DNA of 64,000 nucleotides, taken from the NCBI GenBank assembly GCA_023376005.1, contig CM042145.1, positions 58,542,394 to 58,606,393 of the forward strand, read 5' to 3'. The notes under the pieces were generated by a model. The model had not been told where the DNA came from and searched no databases. It saw nothing but the letters and a program-made list of their open reading frames with translations. Below are positions 1 through 11,884 of this stretch, in pieces. The position numbers were made by a program, and so were the translations under genes. The stretch's first letter is position 1; each line of letters starts with the position of its first letter. The stretch comes from Doryteuthis pealeii (lineage: Eukaryota; Mollusca; Cephalopoda; Myopsida; Loliginidae).

Positions 1-360
1 ACTCCCAATGCTGATTGGATGTTCAAATACCACAACTAAGACGGATAAACCCTGGATGACAATGCGGACAAAGATGTCATTCTTCCTCTCCTTGTACAAT
101 GGTTATCATTTATTTACTGGATTCAACCCCAACCCTCAAAAACAGACAAACAGACAAATCAAAAAACAACCTGACTTTTCAAGTCATATGAAATGAAGTC
201 TGACAAGAATGGTGAATTTGATCCGATCAGCAAAACAAATCCCAACGGGTATTTTTGGAAATGTCAAAATTAATTTGGCGATGATCAACTTAAAAAATAT
301 ATGTATTCATATTAGTGAACATTATTTCTATCACTTTACACATAAAATGAAGCATTTGAA
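1..360. other. AT-rich DNA, nothing recognised
   Basis: No repeat family, RNA gene or credible coding frame recognised. A 62-codon frame at 8-196 has no family resemblance and is treated as chance. Confidence 0.4.
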
Positions 361-362
361 TA

Positions 363-950
363 GTTAAGCAATGGTAAGGCTGCTCAGTACTTAGATGGGT
401 GTCCAACTATTGACAGCTGGGACTTTAAGCAACTATGCTAGACGAAACAAAGCTTATTAAATAACAAGAAAAAGAAAGAAAGAAGTTAAGCAATAAGGAA
501 CCTGCTCAGTACGTAGATGGGTGACCAGTAACTGCAGGTACTGTAAGAATCTTGAAGCCTTTTTGCCAAACTAAACAAGGCTGTGTAGATCAGAAAAAGA
601 AAGGAAGAAGTTAAGCAACGATGACTTAGATTGAGTACTTAGATGAGTTACCACTTAGTAGCAACAAGTGCAATAAACAAATTAAGGCCTGTGTGCCAGA
701 TAAAACAATGCTTAGTAGATAAGCAAAAGAAAGGAACAAGTTAAGCAACGATGAGCGTGCACAATATTTAGATGGGTGAGCACTTAACAGCTGGTACTGT
801 AAGCAACTCGTGTCCTTTGTGCAAAACTAAGCAAAGTTTAGTAAATAAAAAGTTAAGAAATGATTAGCCTCGTCAGTATGTGGATGGGTAATAGTATGTA
901 CTGTAAGCAAGTTGAGGCATTTGTGCAAGACTAAGCAAATCTTTGTGTTC
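363..950 (+). repeat. Five tandem copies of a 5S rRNA 3'-half-like sequence
   Basis: Copies start near 363, 485, 610, 740 and 852 (spacings 122, 125, 130 and 112 bp). Each opens with 'gttaagcaa', continues through 'tcagtacttagatgggtgacc' or a variant, and ends in a block like 'ggtactgtaagc'. This is the order of the 3' half of animal 5S rRNA, including the internal promoter region around 'agatgggtgacc'. Each is followed by a tail of the type 'ttgaggcatttgtgcaaaactaagcaa' broken by variants, and most by an A/G-rich stretch ('agaaaaagaaaggaag'). The 5' half of 5S is missing from every copy and the copies differ from each other. They look like a tandemly amplified 5S-derived SINE piece rather than working 5S genes. 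Confidence 0.6.
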
Positions 951-1011
951 GTTACTAAAAAAACACAGATGAAGCAGTCCCAAGATATTCCAATTATATC
1001 TTTCTTTCCCA

Positions 1012-1604
<593 letters not shown>

Positions 1605-1699
1605 GTATTTCAGCTTTTATTCTCTCACACCCTGGTATTTCGAACATTCGTAAATTCTCCATATTGTTCTTATTGTGCATTAATTTTAGTGCAAACCTT

Positions 1700-2305
1700 T
1701 GTATGATGTATAATCTAATTTAATTTCTTTTTTTTCATTTCTGACACTCCTATTGTACCTTGGGATATTCGCAAAATATTAGCACAAAACTTTCTACCCA
1801 AATATTTATTTATACGACTTTGTATATTTTTCTATTATTTATTTCATTACTTTATTTTCTGTCTATTCAACTACAAATAACTGAGTCCGCAAATGTCTAA
1901 ATATTGTTTATGTCTTCTTGGTCTTTATCCCAGTCTTCTTTGTTTGTTTGTTTGTTTATTTTTTTGAGCAGTATGTATAAGTGCTGACGTAAGTCCATCC
2001 GAGCAGAATTAAATACAATTAGTGCTTTCATTTGGAAAGCAGTGTCGGATGCTTCTATTGCCGGCACGATGAGAATAAATGTGATGCCGATCATCAGATA
2101 ATGTTTGAAACTAAGATAGAGTATAATTCGATTAACCTGTAGATTGGCGCTATATATTCTACAACAAAACTGTCCAGAGACCCACATTTTCGGAATCAAG
2201 TAATTAAATCATTTTGAATCAAAATAATCTATCCATATATATTGGCATATGTAAAAAGGGTGCATGATTAAGTATACAAACACATGCACGCTCACATATA
2301 TAAAG
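1700..2305. other. No feature recognised
   Basis: AT-rich sequence without a recognisable family. The open frame at 1897-2199 on the minus strand has no motif I recognise. Confidence 0.35.
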
Positions 2306-2309
2306 AAAT

Positions 2310-2552
2310 GGACTCGTCGACCAGAGTTCTAATCCTGGACGAGGCTGTTTGCATTTCTCATAGCGCTAATATATTTAGGAAAGGTATGCATCCAAATACT
2401 CTCCCTCCAGCTAAGAGTAATTCGTAAGACAGACTGGGATCTTCAACCTTGGCTACATAACAAGTCTTGGAGAAGGAAAACTAAATTCAAACCTGTTAAT
2501 CTCCGCTAAAGAAATTGACCATGTGTCGCATCCTGCTCGTGCTGAGTGGTTG
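2310..2552 (+). repeat. Family D SINE-like copy (tRNA-like head)
   Basis: A B-box-like block 'gagttctaatcc' at about 2324 is followed by the body 'aaaggtatgcatcc', 'aagacagactggga', 'aaacctgttaatctccgct' and 'cgcatcctgctcgt'. The same body order recurs at 15.36-15.54, 51.75-51.90 and 62.3-62.5 kb, and inverted at 20.76 and 51.9-52.1 kb. That recurrence supports a dispersed SINE-like family. The A box is not convincing, so the tRNA origin is tentative. Confidence 0.5.
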
Positions 2553-2559
2553 GTATAGG

Positions 2560-2888
2560 AACACCAATAATTGCACACTAGCAGACTGCCATGTGCCATG
2601 AAGTGAATGTAGTATACCGCACACAATGCGAAAAATGCAACCATTTCTACATAGGCAGCACCAACAGACCACTAAACATTAGGATCAAAGAACACTTACA
2701 CACACAAGCATCCACATTCCGCAAACACAATTAAATGCAACAACATGGAGAGAAGCATCACAGTCAAAATAGAGGCCAGAGAAAGAAATCTGGGTAACCT
2801 CCGAATTAAAGAGGCATTATTAATAGCTAAACTGCACACAGGGATCAATAACAGAACCGAACTCTGCGCTGAGTTCATAATACAATAA
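2560..2888 (+). pseudogene. Penelope-like element fragment, GIY-YIG endonuclease part (frameshifted)
   Basis: Reading the plus strand in shifting frames gives a Cys-containing lead-in (CTLADC), then 'NVVYRTQCEKC' followed by 'HFYIGSTNRPLNIRIKEHL'. This matches the GIY-YIG nuclease pattern: paired Cys, YIG, a conserved Arg and EH. After a frameshift near 2730 it continues with 'NLRIKEALLIAKLHTGINN' and ends at TAA (2886-2888). GIY-YIG domains at the C terminus of a reverse transcriptase are typical of canonical PLEs. The RT part is missing, and at least two frame changes make this a dead fragment. It sits directly after a family D SINE-like copy. About 1.7 kb downstream (4583-4620) is a hammerhead-like motif, as expected for a PLE 3' region. 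Confidence 0.6.
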
Positions 2889-3261
2889 ACCCACAACCAA
2901 CGCGCACACGTACATGTATATGCACACACACACACGCAACATACACCCGCATATACAATAGAGAATTTATAACGCAACAAATCTAGAATGAGAAGACAAA
3001 TGAAAAACACGCACCCACATCCACAGACCAGTATACACACACTCGAGCCAATGCACTAGTTGTTTAACAAATAGGATTTACTCTGATTATTGATATATTT
3101 GACTAAATAATTGACTTTACACTAAAGAATATGAATTCCCTTGCTAATCTCTTAATAATTAATTCATGTGACCAGGCTGTGGGTAAAACGTATATGAAAT
3201 ATGTAATAGTTATAAAAAATAAAATAAAACACTCACAATATTAAACTACCTCTTACCTAGC

Positions 3262-4060
3262 CCCTAAAAACAAATCAACAGAATCGATAATCATAATTCA
3301 TGATAGATGTTATTTTCATTCTAACCTTCTAAAATCCAACACACACGCACTGGATATGCATTGACATGATCAAGGCAAATAAAAAAAGAAGTATTAAAAG
3401 AAGGAATAAAATAAAATAAAAATAAATATAAACAAATAAATAAAAAATAAAAAATAAAATAAATAGATAAATAAGATAAATAAGACAAATGTAATATTAA
3501 GAAACAAAACAAAGTAGAATCTGGCAGGCTCTATAATCACAATTTTAATAAAATTAACTTCATTCTAATCTCCTAAATCCAACACACACACATATTAACG
3601 TATATGAAGAAGGGAACGCACACAAACAGAACACACCCGCCTTTAACCTTAACCTCTAAAACAAATCAATGGAATCTATAATCATAATTCTTGATAGATA
3701 TTAGTTTTATTCTAACCCTTTTAAAGCCCAACACACACACTAGAAATACATTGACATGAGCAAAACCAATAAGAGATTAAATATATATATAAAAAAAATT
3801 ATATAAAAATAAATAAATAAATAAAAAATAAAAAATGAATAAATAAATAAAATAAAAAAAATATATATAAAAAAAATAAAATAAATAAATAAATAAAAAT
3901 AAAAAGTAAATAAAACAAAATAAATTTAAATAAAATAAGATAAATGTAATGCTAAAAAACAAAACAAAATAGAATCTCGCAGACTCTACAATCACAATTT
4001 TTAATAAAATTAAGTTCATTCTAAGCAAGACACACACACACACACATATATTAAGTTCAT
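3262..4060 (+). repeat. 391-bp tandem duplication, diverged
   Basis: Two direct copies start near 3271 and 3662, sharing 'caaatcaa', 'ataatcataattc', 'ttgacatga' and 'aacaaaacaaa' blocks in the same order. Each copy contains an expanded (AAAT)n/(AAT)n-rich stretch (3380-3500 and 3780-3950) that accounts for most of the length difference. No coding potential is seen. Confidence 0.65.
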
Positions 4061-4085
4061 TCTTAAAATTAAGTTCATTCTGACC

Positions 4086-4091
<6 letters not shown>

Positions 4092-4145
<54 letters not shown>

Positions 4146-4484
4146 CGTACAAGAACAAGGTACGCACGCAAACAGAACACACACCCTGTTAATAACACAC
4201 ACACACACACACACACACATGATGTTGGGACTTAGCAAATACACCACAGACAACAGGCCACCTGATAGACAGTAAACTTACACACCCGCACCCATAAACA
4301 ATCAAGCAATATCTGGAATGTTAATCTCAGACACATATCAATAAAATGAGATCAGGTGATCCTGTTAATAAACAAAAAACAAAAAAAAACCTTACTTAGA
4401 GGCAAATCAAATCTGGAATAATGATTAAAATAAAATAAAAATAAATGATCAGACACACAGACATAAACACACACTTACACAAGC

Positions 4485-4514
<30 letters not shown>
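4092..4514 (+). repeat. (CA)n tracts with intervening AC-rich DNA
   Basis: (CA)n runs lie at about 4092-4141, 4195-4219 and 4488-4514. The DNA between them is unique-looking but AC-rich, possibly the 3' untranslated part of the PLE fragment upstream. Confidence 0.85.
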
Positions 4515-4515
<1 letters not shown>

Positions 4516-4574
4516 GAATTTGAAAGACCCGAGACAGAACAAATTGAGCAACTGCTAGGACAACTTCAGTTCGA

Positions 4575-4700
4575 GTATTGTTCTGATGATGGGATTTTTC
4601 ACACCGAAATATTAAGAATAAAGTGACAGGTTAACAAACAACATCATAGTTACCTTCTTTTTTCTTTACACTTGCATTGTGATAGCCTCCAAAACCAACC
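4575..4700 (+). ncRNA. Hammerhead-like motif in a PLE 3'-end repeat (decayed)
   Basis: CUGAUGA (4583-4589) is followed by a possible stem II and GAAA (4606-4609), then a 4-bp hairpin UAUU/AAUA around AAG. No UH cleavage site follows properly, and stem I is weak. The downstream sequence ('gttaccttctttttt' to 'gatagcctccaaaacc') is shared with 10283-10470, so this is the end of a dispersed element, probably a PLE. Activity is unlikely. Confidence 0.35.
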
Positions 4701-4743
4701 AACAAACCAATATAAAAACAATGCTCCAAGCAAATTACAAAAC

Positions 4744-4746
<3 letters not shown>

Positions 4747-4822
<76 letters not shown>
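4747..4822 (+). repeat. (TA)n followed by (TG)n
   Basis: About 24 TA units pass directly into a run of TG units. Confidence 0.95.
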
Positions 4823-4828
<6 letters not shown>

Positions 4829-4911
4829 TATATGTGTGCGTTTGTAAGTATGGAGAGTATTAAAAAAACAAATATTCAGTGGATGTGTTTGATAATACCT
4901 AATTCTTCCAA

Positions 4912-4964
4912 AGTTCGAACATTTCGGCTTTTATATATCTATTGGATATATTAACCATCTTCAG
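4912..4964 (-). ncRNA. Hammerhead-like motif with TA-rich stem II (decayed)
   Basis: On the minus strand CUGAAGA (4958-4964) leads into a long imperfect TA-rich hairpin, then GAAA (4922-4925) and the 8-bp palindrome GTTCGAAC (4913-4920). Stem I complementarity is not evident. The (TA)n tract lies about 100 bp downstream in the motif's own sense, the arrangement seen for the better motifs. Confidence 0.35.
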
Positions 4965-5089
4965 AGCGATTTTAAGGAGCAGTGTCATAAAGCTTCTTTA
5001 AAAATGTTGATTTAAAGTGAAATGAAACGAAAACCATTTTCGCTTCATCTCACTTTGAAATAACATTTTTGAAGGAACTTCCTAACAGA

Positions 5090-5500
5090 AGAAGAAGAGG
5101 AAAGGAGGAGAAAGAGAAGGAGGAGAAAGAGAAGGAGGAGGAGAAGAAAAACAAACAAAAGACAAAAAACAAATAAATAAAAACAAACAATGGCAAAAAC
5201 AAGAACAGAATGTCCAGTTAATTATTCCCTTCTGTGTTTGATTATCGTAGAGCAATATATAACCAGTTTATTCTGCTAACGTTTAACCGGTACAATGATT
5301 TCAACCCTCGTTAGATGATACATCCACCATGCCCCCCCCCCCCAAGAATCATAACTCTAGGCTGGACTAAACTCAAAAACTATCTTTTAAAGATCCCAAA
5401 AGACGAGCGAATGTTTTCATTTGATTTATCAAACGGAATCAAATCAAATCCATTTTGCCTTCAGAATTCAGTAGAGATTTAAACAATTAACCGATGAAAA
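5090..5500. other. Purine-rich patch and AT-rich DNA
   Basis: A GGA/GAA-rich run at about 5090-5150 and a C9-10 homopolymer near 5333. Nothing else recognised. Confidence 0.4.
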
Positions 5501-5559
5501 ATCTGCCTTAATCCGAGAACTGAAAAGGAAATCGGCAGAACGTTGATGTAAGGAGGAAA

Positions 5560-5713
<154 letters not shown>

Positions 5714-6513
5714 CGCCGATTTACTTCCTCGTCGTCACACAACAAGTGCGTTACGTTTCTACAACAATATTGATATTATTTCCCGTAGAATCGGACCTGC
5801 TAAAGTAAATATTTTTACTGTACACAGAATTTTATTGACTAATATTGAGTTTATAAATAATTGTTTCTGATACTGATAGGTGGTGGCTTAAAATCGACAG
5901 AAGAGTCAATATTCCTCCGGGGATATTTCTTTAGATTTTCACAAATTAAAGTTTATTTCATTAGGAGTCTACAAAAGTTATAACTTTAATCAATTTCTAG
6001 GTTTCAAAGAAAAAAAAAATAAATAAAAAAGACAAAAAAGAAAAAAAAAGTGTGGGGAAAATTATTTCAGGGACTTTTAGGGAGAATTAGTTTTAGCTAT
6101 ACGTTCCGTAGTTTTCAAGTTCGGATACTAATTCGAAAAGATAAGACAGTGTTAACTTTTTTGTAATATAAGGTGTGTGTTAAAAGTCCACTCCTACATA
6201 TAGACTTGGCGAGAACCATGTGATCAAACTCTTGGCCAATCGCTGGCAGTACTCTGCTGCTGATACAATACTTAAACCGGAGCATACTGACCATAACTAC
6301 TTTGACTTTCATGGACGACGGACATAGGATTAAATCACCGGATCTTTAACAATACGCTGGATACGACTTATACGCAGGATAGGACTTATTCACTTACCAA
6401 AGGATTCCATAACTCAGGACTTACTCACTTTAAGCCCTTTTCAACTGGCCAAGGATGGCATTTAAAAACTTAACAGACAGAACGAATACAATTTTTATAT
6501 AAACGTATTTTAT

Positions 6514-6521
<8 letters not shown>

Positions 6522-6591
<70 letters not shown>
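6522..6591 (+). repeat. (GA)n microsatellite
   Basis: About 35 uninterrupted GA units. Confidence 0.97.
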
Positions 6592-6594
<3 letters not shown>

Positions 6595-6595
<1 letters not shown>

Positions 6596-7090
6596 GCAAA
6601 TTGGTTGCCATTACGGACCTTATCTGTAGGCTTCGTCTGGTCAACAAACTCATGTCCGTTGTATTGAATTTCTGGGGTTTATCGAGTTCGTACTCGTATC
6701 TTTTTTTTCAGTTCAAGTTTTTGGTTTACTTTTTAGTTCAACCTATGATCTGACTCCTAACCATCTTCGTTTAATTTATCGGGGTGGTTTGAAAGAACGA
6801 GCGCCAACCACTAGACTGGGGGTAGACTTTAGCATGACCTTGAGCACAAGGGAGCTATGTTCTCACCGAGGTTCGAAATTCGCTTTACGCATCTAGGGAA
6901 AGACATTGTTACCGACTAACATTATGCTAAAGGACCTCTCCACCATCCAGAACAAGCATCGACAGTTTTTTTTTTTATTAATTTGCTTATTTGTCCCCTC
7001 GTGCCCAAACTTATTTTTGTTTTAAATAAATTTTTAAAAATTAAAAAAAATTTAAATTTCTATAAAATTCTGGGAACATTTGCACATACT
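6595..7090. other. Possible SINE trace, otherwise unassigned
   Basis: A B-box-like block 'ggttcgaaattc' near 6871 suggests a tRNA-derived repeat, but no A box could be placed. The rest is AT-rich. Confidence 0.25.
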
Positions 7091-7094
7091 TAAT

Positions 7095-7490
7095 ATAGTT
7101 TTTAATAACTGATCCGGATATCTGGGGGAATGTGGAGTACCCCTTCATTATCATTACTCCGAGGTCCACTCAGTTCCGGAGTGGTAGTACCTTTTAGGGT
7201 CCCATTTATGGGTCAAACAGATATTTTTAAAAATCTATTTACTAACTATTAGTATTAGATAATAATACTTGAAACCATACATCTGTGTCCCAATTATTCG
7301 TATTAGTTGATATATAACTGTAAAAAAAAAACAAAAAACACGCACACACACGCACACAAAAACAACTCTTCAGAAGTAATTACTCAAACAGTTTAAATAT
7401 GAACGTACACTGAACATGATTTCCTAACCCCTGAGCATATAAACCCTAGACGAGTTGACACACAGTTAAATTCAGTCAATAAACCAACCT
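7095..7490 (+). repeat. Family A LINE 3'-end fragment
   Basis: Contains 'ggggaatgtggagtacccct', 'cattactccgaggtccact', 'ggagtggtagtacc' and 'gggtcccatttatgggt'. The same order occurs at 10.8, 17.6 and 62.5 kb. A degraded terminus ('aaaccctagacgagttga') appears near 7440. Confidence 0.6.
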
Positions 7491-7499
7491 GTATCTGTT

Positions 7500-8065
7500 G
7501 TAGTTTCTGGAGAAATAAATAGGAGGTATTACTTTCGGAACGTCCCTCGTCCATTTACACATCGACAGACTGTGAAAGTTATCATTTCATTCTTTTCTGA
7601 ATGATTTCATTGTAGAAATGGCCGTGTAATTTCAAATATAAATTGCAAATATGCATCCGGAAAAGCCTACGGAGTTTATTTATAATAATTAAAATTATAA
7701 CCTGGGGAAATTTTCGGTTTAACTTATTCATGAGGACTCAATTTCTTCCTTATTAACCAGAGACAATTCATATTGACTTATTATTACAGTGCTCTGACAA
7801 TGTCAATTCTAGGATTCACTCGACCAAGCCAAAAGCAAATAAATCCTCTTACAAAGCCGAATACACAATATCAGCTTTCCATGATAAAGAAAGAAAAGCA
7901 AGAAAATTTATTTCTTCGTGCCACTTAAATTATTACATTGGCACCATTCTTGGATCATGTTGCTACGTCAATTCTGCATCCACGAAGTCGGTCCATAAAG
8001 TAAAGAGACCGGTATTTTATTTTTCAGATTGGCATCCCTGATCGAAAATCAGCGAATCAATATTA
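7500..8065. other. No feature recognised
   Basis: AT-rich DNA with no repeat, RNA gene or coding motif I can support. Confidence 0.35.
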
Positions 8066-8070
8066 ATTAA

Positions 8071-8262
8071 GTCATACTACTAGCAAATATATGAGCCCTC
8101 CGGGTGCAAGTATTCATGGTTTTGTGCAATAAAATATTACATAAAATAAGAAACATTAACAAAACTAAACAAGAACGCATGAAATACTATTTTGATTTTT
8201 AATCTAATTGATTTCTATATAAAATTATCAATTAATTATTAGGTCAAAATTATTTGAAACAG
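8071..8262 (+). repeat. Family C copy, 5' part only
   Basis: Begins 'actagcaaatatatgagccc' and continues with 'aagtattcatggtttt' and 'tgatttctatataaaat', matching the start of the longer copies at 14229 and 52970. It stops after about 190 bp. Confidence 0.6.
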
Positions 8263-8826
8263 AGGAATTATAATCAAAGAAGAGAACAGTTTGGATGCTA
8301 GCTCTTTGCATCAGTCCCGCCTTTTATTTGTAAATTTAACTATTTAATTAAATTAGTAAAAAATTGCTCTATCCAGACATGTCATTATGTTTTCTTGTAC
8401 CTATTGCGGTTTAATTGGAAATAGATTGGAGGTATTCATTTTGGAGAATTCCTCGTAGATACGAAAAACATGAAAATTATTCCTGAAAGTTAAATCCTCT
8501 TATGTGTATTGGTCTTGTAAACATCTCACTATGATGAGGCATTTTTTTGTGCCACGGTTGCGCATGCGCACGCACACACATTTAATATGCGTATGGTCTG
8601 GCAGTTGCTTTTGAAAGCTATAACAATGCAAGTAATCTGCGTGTGTGCGTGCGTGTGTGTGTTCAACAATGTCTTATCATTCCAGTTTTGGTCTACCCTT
8701 TTTTTATTATTAAGCTATAGTTTATTTGTTTGTGTGTACTTTCTAGGCCCATCTAATTCTTTTTTTCCCCAATTTTATTACTTTCACCTATTGTAGGTTT
8801 TGTGTTTGTTCATAAGACCCAGTTTA

Positions 8827-8828
<2 letters not shown>

Positions 8829-8917
<89 letters not shown>
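8829..8917. repeat. (TA)n microsatellite
   Basis: Long TA run with a short 'tgtatg' interruption near 8878. Confidence 0.95.
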
Positions 8918-8919
<2 letters not shown>

Positions 8920-8920
<1 letters not shown>

Positions 8921-9336
8921 ATTAGAAAGGTGTTATAGACATTTTAAAGTGTGTGTACTGCATTGGAAATTAATTTTGTTTAAGGATGGTTTGTATTGTT
9001 TTATGTATAGAGCTTCTAGTATTTGGAGTTTTTGTTTATTTTTTTCTTTGTGCAGAATGTGTGTATTTTCCGTTAGAATATTTCGGTAATTAGAGTGTAT
9101 TGTGAAATGGAGCTATCATCTGTTAAATGGAGGGTTAGACGACGTGACAATGTGGTTGAGGTGAATCCAATGTATGTATTTTCATTTTACATATTCTAAT
9201 TGTGCACAAAGAAAAAAAAACAAACAAAAAATCCAAATACTAGAAGCTCTATAAATAAAACAATACAAACCATCCTTAAACAAAATTAATTTCAAATGCA
9301 CACATTTTAAAATGCCTATAACACCTTTCTCATCAA
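8920..9336. mobile_element. Fold-back element, about 137-bp inverted arms
   Basis: The arm at 8920-9056 reads, reversed and complemented, almost the same as 9201-9336. Shared blocks include 'gaaaggtgttata', 'attaattttgtttaagga', 'tggtttgtattgtttta' and 'agagcttctagtatttgga'. The loop is about 145 bp and has no coding potential. A (TA)n tract abuts the left arm and a shorter TA run lies about 25 bp past the right arm. This is best described as a non-autonomous fold-back or MITE-like insertion at TA-rich DNA; the mobilising family is unknown. Confidence 0.7.
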
Positions 9337-9616
9337 TTCTTCTCCTTCCAGCCTCCACATATGTATATATATATATATTGCCTTTACTTGTTTGCCATGT
9401 GTGTGCGTGTTTGTTGGATATGTGTGTGTTTTATTCGTGTGTGTGTGCCTTGCCCATATGCGTTTGTGTGTATGTGTGTTGGATTTAGAAAAGGTTAGAA
9501 TAAAGCTAATTTTTATCAAAAATTATTATTATAGATTATGCTAACTTGGTCTATAAGAGGTTAAGATAAAATATAGGGCTAATAATGTAACTTTTATGAT
9601 TTTTTTCCTTTCTTTT

Positions 9617-9618
<2 letters not shown>

Positions 9619-9662
<44 letters not shown>
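9619..9662. repeat. (TA)n microsatellite
   Basis: About 22 TA units, next to the hammerhead-like motif at 9712. Confidence 0.95.
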
Positions 9663-9665
<3 letters not shown>

Positions 9666-9711
9666 GAAATTTGAAAAAAACAAGTGTTCCACAAATAAGA
9701 TGAATTTATTT

Positions 9712-9755
9712 ATCGACGCTTAAACGTTTCGGTTTCTTTAAACATTCATCAGGAT
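9712..9755 (-). ncRNA. Hammerhead ribozyme motif, type I-like
   Basis: On the minus strand: AUC, CUGAUGA (9746-9752), a stem II region of 15 nt with GUUU/AAAC pairing, GAAA (9727-9730), a short helix III capped region CG...CG (9717-9726), UC cleavage site (9715-9716), then GAU. Stem I is only 3 bp before mismatches and stem II has extra unpaired bases, so activity is doubtful. All core residues C3, G5, G8 and G12 are present. The (TA)n lies 50 bp downstream in its own sense. Confidence 0.5.
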
Positions 9756-10282
9756 GTATTATGGGGGTGAAGAAATTGATGGATGTTTTATAAATGATAG
9801 GAGATAAAAAAATCTTTATAAAATTTTTTTTGTGTAACTGTATTTGTTCAGCGTTATATTTTTGAAAGACGAGTCGCGATCCGCACACGCGAAGATGTCA
9901 TGATGCGTGACGTAACTCGAAGAAATGCATTCAACAAAAGACAAGAAAAAGTATTAATGGACTGATTTTACGAGAACAAAGGGAACAAAGTGGGAAAGAT
10001 AAATAAATAATTAAATAAATCCTGGTATTTTGTAGTTATTTAAAACTATTTTAGCTAGAAACGGTGATATGTTAAAAAAATCCATGTCGATTATTAAGGG
10101 AGGGCAAAAGCGAAATTGCACAGGCTTCAAAAATCTGTCGTAGTCTTTTGTTGTGAATATTAGCTAATATTGTGGCATCATTGAAACTAAATTTATCAAT
10201 TTCAGACATATATTGGACGAGGGTGTTTTTTTTTTTTTTTGAAGCCTGTGCAACACACACACACCCTATGACACACACACAC

Positions 10283-10470
10283 AGAATTTGGAAGATATAA
10301 AACACAAATCAGAATGAACAATTACTAACAGTTTCATTTTCAGAAATCTTCTTTCAAAGAGATTTTTATCTCGAAATATTAAGAATAAATCAAAGGTTAA
10401 CGAACACCATAGTTACCTTATTTTTCTTTACACTTTGATTGTGATAGCCTTCAAAACCAACTGCCAAAAC
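10283..10470 (+). repeat. PLE-type 3'-end repeat (second copy of 4507-4700)
   Basis: Shares 'cgaaatattaagaataaa', 'ccatagttacctt' and 'tgtgatagccttcaaaacc' with 4600-4700. Here the stem II hairpin (GAGAU/AUCUC) and GAAA are intact but CUGANGA is lost. Confidence 0.5.
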
Positions 10471-10474
10471 GGCT

Positions 10475-11030
10475 GGGGCTTTAGAAGACACCGACTGCAC
10501 CTCTACATAGGGGTAAGGACCCCCAAATAGTGTTGGCCGTGCGGCTTGGGGGGGGGGGCATCCGTAATACTTAAGGATGCAACTCTTGTGGCTGAGCAGT
10601 CTATGACATGTAACACTCCACTTTGACCCTTAGGCTTGATGGGCAGCCGTAGAAACCTCCCCCCTTGTTATGTCAAGCCCTAGCACCTATATGATTGTCT
10701 CATTACCCTTATGACAAACCCCCAACCCTTTTTATTATATATGTGTTAGAAGGTAGTGGCTGATGGTCTTAGTGTCCTGGGTAACTCTACTTGATTGGGA
10801 AATTCGAATTCTGGAGCTATGGGGAATATGGAGTACCCCTTCATCACCATTACTCCCAAGTCCACTCTGATCCGGTGTCAGGGTCCCATCTATGGTTTAA
10901 AAATGTGTTTAAAAAGTGAGTTTAAAAAAAAATTGAGTATCCCCCAAGAGTGAATAAAACAACGTCTTCGGCATGAAATAACCCAACAAAGTTTGACCTA
11001 CCGTTAAATCGAGCCAAGCAACTAACCAGA
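10475..11030 (+). repeat. Family A LINE 3' region, long copy
   Basis: Runs from 'cggctggggctttagaag' through 'gtcaagccctagcacctat', 'gaatatggagtacccct', 'gggtcccatctatgg' and 'ggcatgaaataaccc' to an 'aaatcgagcc' end. Segments match 17.44-17.80, 32.1-32.3, 32.88-32.96 and 62.5-62.77 kb. A G9-10 homopolymer at 10549-10558 interrupts it. Repeated 3'-anchored copies are what 5'-truncated LINE insertions produce. Confidence 0.6.
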
Positions 11031-11400
11031 ACAGACAATTGCATATGCCCGTGCTAATATTTACAGTGCAGCAATAATTGTTAAGGAAAATTCAAAACAA
11101 CGTTAGGAAATTTTACATATTTTTCCGGTGTTTGTTTGTTTTTATTGTGGCAAGTTTAATGCATCGATTGATAATTGCATTTTTTCATTGATCTTGAAAT
11201 AACAGGTGCACGATATAATTACACATCCGTTCAAAATTAACGGAAGACTGAAATCAATTTAGCATACTAAAACCCCCCACCCCCGATAAAAAACAACACA
11301 AAACAACAAAAAGAATTAAATCCAAATATTCATCTATCTATCTAATTCCGTCTGTTCACGTCTATCTATATATCTGTATATCTAACCATCTATCCCGTCT
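11031..11400. other. No feature recognised; short (TATC)n
   Basis: AT-rich DNA ending with a TATC/TCTA tetranucleotide patch at 11330-11395. Confidence 0.4.
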
Positions 11401-11407
11401 GCACAAG

Positions 11408-11478
11408 TCTTGGTTACTGACAGTTTTTCAACTATGCGGTTTGAGAATCACATAGGTGAGAAACTGTTAGTAACCAAG
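11408..11478. repeat. 22-bp arm hairpin in a dispersed repeat
   Basis: 'cttggttactgacagttttt' at the left pairs with the right arm ending 'gttagtaaccaag', with two mismatches. The downstream text 'cctaacttagatata' recurs at 34.74 kb beside a related sequence, so it belongs to a dispersed family next to TA microsatellites. Confidence 0.55.
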
Positions 11479-11560
11479 CGCTTTTGATTCATGTCCACGC
11501 TACCCTAACTTAGATATACATGCTCACCATATTGGGAACTATTTACTTAGCACACTATAT

Positions 11561-11564
11561 TATC

Positions 11565-11595
<31 letters not shown>

Positions 11596-11610
11596 TCCCT
11601 CTCTCCCTCT

Positions 11611-11653
<43 letters not shown>

Positions 11654-11660
11654 ATATAAA
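11561..11660. repeat. (CT)n-(TA)n compound microsatellite
   Basis: Interrupted CT run to about 11612, then TA to 11658. Confidence 0.95.
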
Positions 11661-11884
11661 GTATTGTTATGAAAAATTAAATATCGTATAAGAATGAAGG
11701 CCCACAAAATTGTTTTAATTTTTTTTTTCAATAAAGTTTTTATTCTATTTTTGAGACACATTTAAAATTTTATCATTTCTTCTTCAGGCTCGATCTGAAA
11801 AACGTATCGCGAAAATAAAATAAAAGGTTTTTGAAAAAACAAAAAACAAAATTAAAACCATTACATGTGTGTGTGTTTATGAAG

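Noticed and set aside
2041..2110. TCATCAG near 2090 as a possible minus-strand hammerhead
   Set aside because: No GAAA or cleavage site in range and no stem I.
11770..11800. CUGAAGA on the minus strand near 11782
   Set aside because: Followed by AGAAAUGAU without a stem II; does not fold as a hammerhead.
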